Part shown: positions 58,964 through 64,000 of the stretch, piece after piece
How positions within the stretch are numbered: position 1 is the first letter of the stretch
Layout of the letters: each line of letters starts with the position of its first letter
Source: Euzebyales bacterium
GTDB lineage: Bacteria > Actinomycetota > Nitriliruptoria > Euzebyales > JAHELV01
Reading direction: 5' to 3'
Length of the DNA: 64,000 nucleotides
Assembly: GCA_036374135.1 (NCBI GenBank)
Contig: DASUUK010000074.1
Coordinates: 124,001 to 188,000 of the forward strand
The notes under the pieces: generated by a model
What the model saw: only the letters and a program-made list of their open reading frames with translations
Told to the model about the DNA's origin: nothing
Database searches by the model: none
Translations under genes and position numbers: made by a program

Positions 58964-59686
58964 TCAGCCGAGGCCGACCGCCTGGCCGGCCTTGTCGCGC
59001 TTGCCCGCGATCAACGACGACGGGCACAGCGGCTCGACCACGCAGTCACCACACCGCGGTCGCCGGGCGTCGCACACGCGCCGACCGTGCAGGATGATGC
59101 ACAGGCTCGCGGGCCCCCACTGCTCGCGGGGCAGCAGCCGCATGAGGTCGCGCTCGATCCTGGCCGGGTCCTCGTGGCGCGTGAACCGGAACCTGCGGCT
59201 GAGCCGCTTGACGTGGGTGTCCACCGCGACGCCGGCGTCGGGATCCGTGGTGTGGGTGTCCGGGAAGGCCGCGCTCTGCACGACGTTGGCGGTCTTGCGG
59301 GCGACGCCCGGCAGGGTGATCAGGTCCGCCATCGTCTCGGGCACGTCGCCGTCGAAGTGCTCGAGCAGCGCCGCGCAGACCCCGCGGATCGCCCGGGTCT
59401 TCTGGCGGTAGAACCCGGTCTGGTAGATGTCGGCCTGCAGCTCGTTCTCGTCGACGGCCAGGTAGGACTGCGGATCCGGATACTTGCGGAACAGCTCCGC
59501 CGTGACCTCGTTCACCTTGGTGTCCGTGGACTGCGCGGACAGGATCGTCGCGATCAGCAGTTCGAACGGCGTCGTCCAGTCGAGCTCCACCACGCCGCCC
59601 TCGTACTCGTCGATCAACGCCTCGATCATCGCGGGTGCGCGCCGGGTCTTGCCGCTGTCGCGGTGGACGTCGTCCGGGATCTGCAT
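58964..59686 (-). CDS. nth: Endonuclease III
   Basis: A 240-residue base-excision DNA glycosylase/AP lyase for oxidised pyrimidines. Helix-hairpin-helix LPGVARKTANVV holds catalytic Lys131; the general-base Asp156 is in VAVDTHVKRLSRR; four cysteines at 205, 212, 215 and 221 (C-x6-C-x2-C-x5-C) bind the [4Fe-4S] cluster. Early LIATILSAQSTDTKVN is also typical. The ATG at 59686 is preferred over an upstream start 11 codons earlier. It lies downstream of the sensor kinase on the same strand. Confidence 0.95.
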   Translation of the reverse strand: MQIPDDVHRDSGKTRRAPAMIEALIDEYEGGVVELDWTTPFELLIATILSAQSTDTKVNEVTAELFRKYPDPQSYLAVDENELQADIYQTGFYRQKTRAIRGVCAALLEHFDGDVPETMADLITLPGVARKTANVVQSAAFPDTHTTDPDAGVAVDTHVKRLSRRFRFTRHEDPARIERDLMRLLPREQWGPASLCIILHGRRVCDARRPRCGDCVVEPLCPSSLIAGKRDKAGQAVGLG

Positions 59687-59745
59687 GGTCGCGGAGTCTA
59701 CGTCTCCCGGCGGCGGCACACCCGACCCGGGCGGGCCTCCAGAGA

Positions 59746-61125
59746 TCAGTCCGCCGCGACCGGCAGCTCGACGCGGAACGTCGACCCGACGCCCAGTTCG
59801 CTGTCGAGCTGCAGCGTGCCGCCGAGCCGTTCCGTCGCGTGCCGCACGAGCGAGAGCCCGAGGCCGGTCCCCCCGGCCGCGCGGCTGCGGGCCTTGTCGA
59901 TGCGGTAGAAGCGCTCGAAGATGCGCTCACGCTCGGCCGGGGCGATGCCCTCGCCGGTGTCGGTCACCTCGAGCACCACCATCGCCTCGCGCCGGCACAG
60001 CCGCACGGTCACGCTGCCGCCCGGCCGGTTGTAGCGCACCGCGTTCTCGATGAGGTTCGCCACGATCGACCGCACGTCGCCGGGCGTCGCGATGATGTCG
60101 CAGCGGTCCGGCAGCTCGGTCGCCACCGTCACGCGCTGCTCGGCCGCGGCGTTGTGCACCCGATCGATCTGGGCGTTGACCACCTCGACCAGGTCGACGC
60201 GGCGGCGCTCGTGGCCTTCGTCGCTCTCCTCGAGGCGGGCGAGATCGAGCAGATCGCGGACCAGCCGCGCAAGCCGGCCGGCCTCGTGCTCGATGCGTTC
60301 GACCATCCGCGTCGCGCGCGCGGGGTTGTGCCGCAGCGCCAGGTCGAGTGACTCGGCGAGCGCCTGGATGCCCGCGACCGGCGTCTTCAGCTCATGGGAG
60401 GCGTTCACGACGAAGTCCCGCCGGACCGCGGCCAACCGGCGGGCGCGGGTCACGTCGCGCACGACCAGCACGACCTCGCCCGAGCCGACGGTCGCCGTCC
60501 GGGCGGCGAGCACCGCGTCCCCGCGTTCGACCTCGACGTCGATCGTGCGGCCGATCGTCCGCGTCTCCTCGACGGCGTCGAGCAACGTCTTGGCGGGTGG
60601 GTCCGAGAACGCCTTCGCCATCTCCTCGGGATCCGCCAGACCGGGGATGCTGAACATCGCCTCGGCGGCGCGGTTGACGTAGACGAGGTCCTCGCCATCG
60701 AACAGGACAACGGCAGACGGGAGCTCCTCGAGCAACCGTTGGCTGCGGACGCGCTCCTCGACCACCTGGTCGGCCTGCGCGTGCAGCGAGGACACGACCC
60801 GGTCGACCGCCTCGGACAGCTCGCGCCACTCCTCGCGGCCGCCGAAGACCTGCCGCGCCGCGTCACCGCCCTCGGTGACCGCATCGACCCGACGCGCGAG
60901 CACGCGCGCATGGGCCGCGACGATCGACGACAGCAGCCACGTGCCGGCGCAGGCGAGGAGCACGGCGATGACGATGGCAGGCACGAGCGCGCCGAGTTGC
61001 ACGCCGATGACCGCCGCCACCACCATCAGCAGCGTCAGGATCACGAGCGCCGGCGCCCCGACGCCATGCTGGGCGACGCCGTCGCCGATCCTGCCCATCA
61101 GGCTCCGCGGTGGCGTCTGCACCAC
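59746..61125 (-). CDS. Sensor histidine kinase, SenX3/PhoR type
   Basis: A 459-residue membrane kinase. Two helices (about 24-42 and 46-67) with nearly no external loop, a linker, a PAS domain (about 130-230, LEELPSAVVLFDGEDLVYVN), and the kinase core: His244 in NASHELKTPVAGIQ, N-box SIVANLIENAVRYN, G-boxes DTGEGIAP and GGTGLGLSLVRH. This layout matches actinobacterial SenX3 and PhoR, which sense phosphate status through the Pst complex and not an external ligand. It lies 18 bases after the response regulator gene; pst genes lie upstream on the same strand. Confidence 0.92.
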   Translation of the reverse strand: MVQTPPRSLMGRIGDGVAQHGVGAPALVILTLLMVVAAVIGVQLGALVPAIVIAVLLACAGTWLLSSIVAAHARVLARRVDAVTEGGDAARQVFGGREEWRELSEAVDRVVSSLHAQADQVVEERVRSQRLLEELPSAVVLFDGEDLVYVNRAAEAMFSIPGLADPEEMAKAFSDPPAKTLLDAVEETRTIGRTIDVEVERGDAVLAARTATVGSGEVVLVVRDVTRARRLAAVRRDFVVNASHELKTPVAGIQALAESLDLALRHNPARATRMVERIEHEAGRLARLVRDLLDLARLEESDEGHERRRVDLVEVVNAQIDRVHNAAAEQRVTVATELPDRCDIIATPGDVRSIVANLIENAVRYNRPGGSVTVRLCRREAMVVLEVTDTGEGIAPAERERIFERFYRIDKARSRAAGGTGLGLSLVRHATERLGGTLQLDSELGVGSTFRVELPVAAD

Positions 61126-61143
61126 GACCCGGCGTCGCCGACG

Positions 61144-61830
<687 letters not shown>

Positions 61831-62146
61831 CTGCTCGGGATTGTATGGATCCGATGACAGGCGCCTGGGTGGCAGACGCCGGGCGTCGTCTGATTTCATC
61901 CCGTGTTCCCTCGGTGTTGGCCAGGTGTTCACACCGAACGCGGGAACAGTACCCGCTGACGCGTCCACGGACGCAGGCAGAGGTCCGGTGACGAGGGCCG
62001 GACGCCCACACGAACCGCGACGCCACGTGGACCACAGCGCATGACGCGACCGCCTGCACGGTAGCGCGGTGCGATCCGACCGGCAGGACTCCTGGATCAG
62101 TGGATCGGATGCGCCGACGTCAACACCCGACCGCCCGGCGGCCGGC
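61831..62146. other. Intergenic region upstream of the response regulator
   Basis: About 316 bases between pstB and the response regulator on the same strand. No protein frame is convincing apart from the possible 23-codon N-terminal extension (61831-61899). On the minus strand TACAAT (61840-61845) ends nine bases before the ATG and could be a -10 box. GTTC/GAAC elements around 61926-61947 are loosely Pho-box-like but not diagnostic. Confidence 0.5.
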
Positions 62147-63070
62147 TCAGCCGAACCGCCCGCTGATGTAGCCCTCTGTGCGCTTGTCGTGCGGGTCTCC
62201 GAAGATGACCTCGGTGTCATCGAACTCAATGAGTCGCCCCGACCGGCGGTCGTGACCCTCGTCGTCCTGCTGCACCTCGGTCGTGATGAATGCCGTCATG
62301 TCGCAGGCGCGGGCCGCCTGCTGCATGTTGTGGGTGACGATGACGATCGTGTAGTCCTCGCGCAGCGTGCGCATGAGGTCCTCGATCGCGCCGGTCGCGA
62401 TCGGGTCCAGCGCCGAACACGGTTCGTCCATGAGGATCGTGTCGGGCTCGACGGCGATGGCCCGCGCGATGCACAGGCGCTGCTGCTGGCCGCCGGACAG
62501 GCCGAGCGCGCTCGAATCGAGTTTGTCCTTCACCTCGTCCCACAGCGCGGCCCGACGAAGCGAGCGCTCGACGAGCTCGTCGGCGTCGTACGTCATGCCC
62601 GTCACCTTGGGGCCGAACAGGATGTTCTCGCGGATCGACTTCGGGAAGGGGTTCGGCTTCTGGAAGACCATGCCGATGCGCCGGCGGACCTCGACCGGGT
62701 CGACGTTCCTGCCGTACAGATCGGTGCCCTCGTACGTGATGGTGCCCGCGACCGTCGCGCTGGGGATCAGGTCGTTCATGCGGTTGAAGCACCGCAGCAG
62801 CGTCGTCTTGCCACACCCCGACGGACCGATCAACGCCGTGATCATCCGCTCACGGATCTGCATCGTGACCTCGCGGATCGCGGGGAAGGAGCCATACCTC
62901 ACCGTGACGTTGTCGAGGTCGAACACGACCGCCGCGTCCGCACGGATCCTGGGCCTTCCCGCCGCCTGTCGCGCGAGCTCGCTGTCGATTCGGCCACCCG
63001 TCCGCTTGTGACGATCGCCAACGTCGGCGACGGTCTCCGTCCGGGTCTGAGCCTGCGCCTGCTGCTCCAT
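62147..63070 (-). CDS. pstB: Phosphate ABC transporter ATP-binding protein PstB
   Basis: A 307-residue ATPase. Walker [15 protein letters not shown]-loop [12 protein letters not shown], signature [15 protein letters not shown] and Walker [17 protein letters not shown] are all typical of PstB, as is the DLNDLI-like [11 protein letters not shown] segment. The first 47 residues are a charged Gln/Arg-rich extension not usual for the family; a later start is possible but not obvious. Its ATG directly follows the pstA stop, so the two are translated together. No phoU is seen in the window. Confidence 0.95.
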   Translation of the reverse strand: MEQQAQAQTRTETVADVGDRHKRTGGRIDSELARQAAGRPRIRADAAVVFDLDNVTVRYGSFPAIREVTMQIRERMITALIGPSGCGKTTLLRCFNRMNDLIPSATVAGTITYEGTDLYGRNVDPVEVRRRIGMVFQKPNPFPKSIRENILFGPKVTGMTYDADELVERSLRRAALWDEVKDKLDSSALGLSGGQQQRLCIARAIAVEPDTILMDEPCSALDPIATGAIEDLMRTLREDYTIVIVTHNMQQAARACDMTAFITTEVQQDDEGHDRRSGRLIEFDDTEVIFGDPHDKRTEGYISGRFG

Positions 63071-63979
63071 CTAGCTGCTCCTCGAGTAGCGGTTGCGGAG
63101 GTAGATCGCGATCGAGTTCATCAGCAGCAGCAGCACCAGGAGGATGATGATCCCCGCGGGCGCCACCATCTCCTGGAACTCGGCCTGTGGCCGTGAGACG
63201 AGGTTGTAGATCTGGATCGGCAGAGCGGAGAACGCGTCATCGATGTCCCACGGCACGTTGTCGGACCGCCGGGAGAACAGCGCGCCGACCACGAGAATGG
63301 GCGCCGTTTCGCCGATGGCCCGCGACAGGGCGAGGATCGTGCCTGTCAGGATGCCGGGCAGCGCCTGCGGAAGGATCTGGCGGCTGATCGTCTGGAGCCT
63401 CGTCGCGCCGAGACCGAGCCCGGCCTCACGCAGCGCCTGCGGCACCGCCCGCAGAGACTCGCGCGACGCCACGATGATCACCGGCAGGATCAGCAGCGAC
63501 AAGGTGATCGCGCCGACGACCAGGGACCGTCCGAGGCTGAAGAAGTAGACGAACACGCCGGCACCCAGCAGGCCGTACACGACCGACGGCACGCCAGCCA
63601 GGTTGGAGACGTTGGCCTCGACGAAACGCGTGAACCAGTTGCGCGGAGCGAACTCCTCGAGGTACGTGGCGGCACCGACCCCGATCGGGAACGACAGCAA
63701 CGCGGTGACGACCATCAACGACAACGTGCCGGTGATGCCCGAGCGGAAGCCGAACTCCTCGGGAAATCGCGACGCGTAGTTGGTGAAGCGCGTCAGGGTC
63801 AGGCTGGGCAGGCCGTCGATGAGGATGTCGATCAGCAGGATCGCGAGCACGATGACGGCGACGGCGGTCGCGACCATCAGGCTGAGCTGGAACGTGCGCT
63901 CACGGCGTCCCCGGCCGGCCGGGCGTCGCAGAGCGCGCTGGACCTCGTCGACCTCGCGCCGGGGCGTGCTCACCGCCAT
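63071..63979 (-). CDS. pstA: Phosphate ABC transporter permease PstA
   Basis: A 302-residue inner-membrane permease with about six helices. FRSGITGTLSLMVVTALLSF and IGVGAATYLEEFAP start the permease core; the coupling loop is ALREAGLGLGATRLQTISRQ, then LPQALPGILTGTILALSRAI and GETAPILVVGALFS, hallmarks of PstA. An ATG with GGGGAGGTG upstream starts it 21 bases from the window edge, so pstC and pstS are expected beyond 64,000. Confidence 0.95.
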   Translation of the reverse strand: MAVSTPRREVDEVQRALRRPAGRGRRERTFQLSLMVATAVAVIVLAILLIDILIDGLPSLTLTRFTNYASRFPEEFGFRSGITGTLSLMVVTALLSFPIGVGAATYLEEFAPRNWFTRFVEANVSNLAGVPSVVYGLLGAGVFVYFFSLGRSLVVGAITLSLLILPVIIVASRESLRAVPQALREAGLGLGATRLQTISRQILPQALPGILTGTILALSRAIGETAPILVVGALFSRRSDNVPWDIDDAFSALPIQIYNLVSRPQAEFQEMVAPAGIIILLVLLLLMNSIAIYLRNRYSRSS

Positions 63980-64000
63980 GGCCGCACCTCCCCGGTCGTC

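Noticed and set aside
61926-61947. Pho box for the response regulator
   Set aside because: GTTC and GAAC elements are present, but the direct-repeat spacing of a Pho box is not met clearly enough to call.

Overview
The window is a GC-rich chromosomal segment from an actinomycete-type bacterium (Actinomycetota). The signs are dense coding with many GTG starts, the NHEJ pair Ku/LigD, ClpS next to a DUF2017 protein, DUF3151, TatB-HtrA-Mrp clustering, a SenX3/RegX3-type two-component pair beside pst genes, a 7Fe ferredoxin of the FdxA type, and a FolP2-like protein. A deep-branching class such as Nitriliruptoria is possible but only a guess. I see no rRNA, tRNA, CRISPR array, prophage or insertion sequence. 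It reads as ordinary core chromosome with two decayed genes and a few unusual proteins.

Layout. 0.2-10.2 kb: FxsA, the divergent Ku/LigD repair pair, a duplicated intergenic repeat, a PIG-L deacetylase, clpS-DUF2017, TetR, SDR and a DEAD-box helicase with a repeat-rich tail. 10.3-16.9 kb: an orphan ParA, a glycosyltransferase remnant, an FHA-LuxR regulator with a PHP phosphatase, NUDIX and EamA genes whose stop codons sit in one palindrome, an unknown protein and an LppM-like lipoprotein. 17.1-23.4 kb: mrp, polyprenol-mannose synthase, PAP2, tatB, htrA, an O-methyltransferase, an 8-TM protein and an FlK-like thioesterase. 23.5-34.8 kb: PepA, cupin, a lipoprotein, DUF3151, an alpha/beta hydrolase, an orphan histidine kinase, FolP2-like, thioredoxin-like ferredoxin, PdxH, a phosphodiesterase, NDH-2 and RsgA.

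34.9-37.6 kb holds the most unusual gene: a signal peptide, an extracytoplasmic VWA-like domain, one membrane helix, a repeat-expanded linker, and a C-terminus that looks like the helical and winged-helix shell of a Fic protein without its catalytic motif. I know of no named family with this layout.

38.0-44.4 kb: RmuC, FdxA, a small barrel protein, MarR, an IMPase-family phosphatase, a broken SDR, a CoA-disulfide-reductase-like enzyme and pyruvate kinase. 44.6-50.0 kb: a BMP-type nucleoside ABC importer whose two permeases are joined by a 42-codon micro-ORF overlapping both by 4 nt; a strong hairpin follows the binding-protein gene. 50.1-53.8 kb: acyl-CoA ligase, upp, RNase D, pterin dehydratase. 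53.9-59.7 kb: IspH, then a potassium-uptake operon (two TrkA proteins, a 51-residue membrane protein, TrkH, an anchored OB-like protein), then endonuclease III. 59.7-64.0 kb: sensor kinase, response regulator, PstB and PstA, a phosphate-sensing and uptake block that continues past the right edge.

Functionally, nucleoside import plus upp fits base salvage; pst with the adjacent two-component pair fits phosphate control; TrkA/TrkA/TrkH is a potassium uptake unit. Several promoters place a TANNNT box 6-9 nt before the start codon, which suggests leaderless transcripts.
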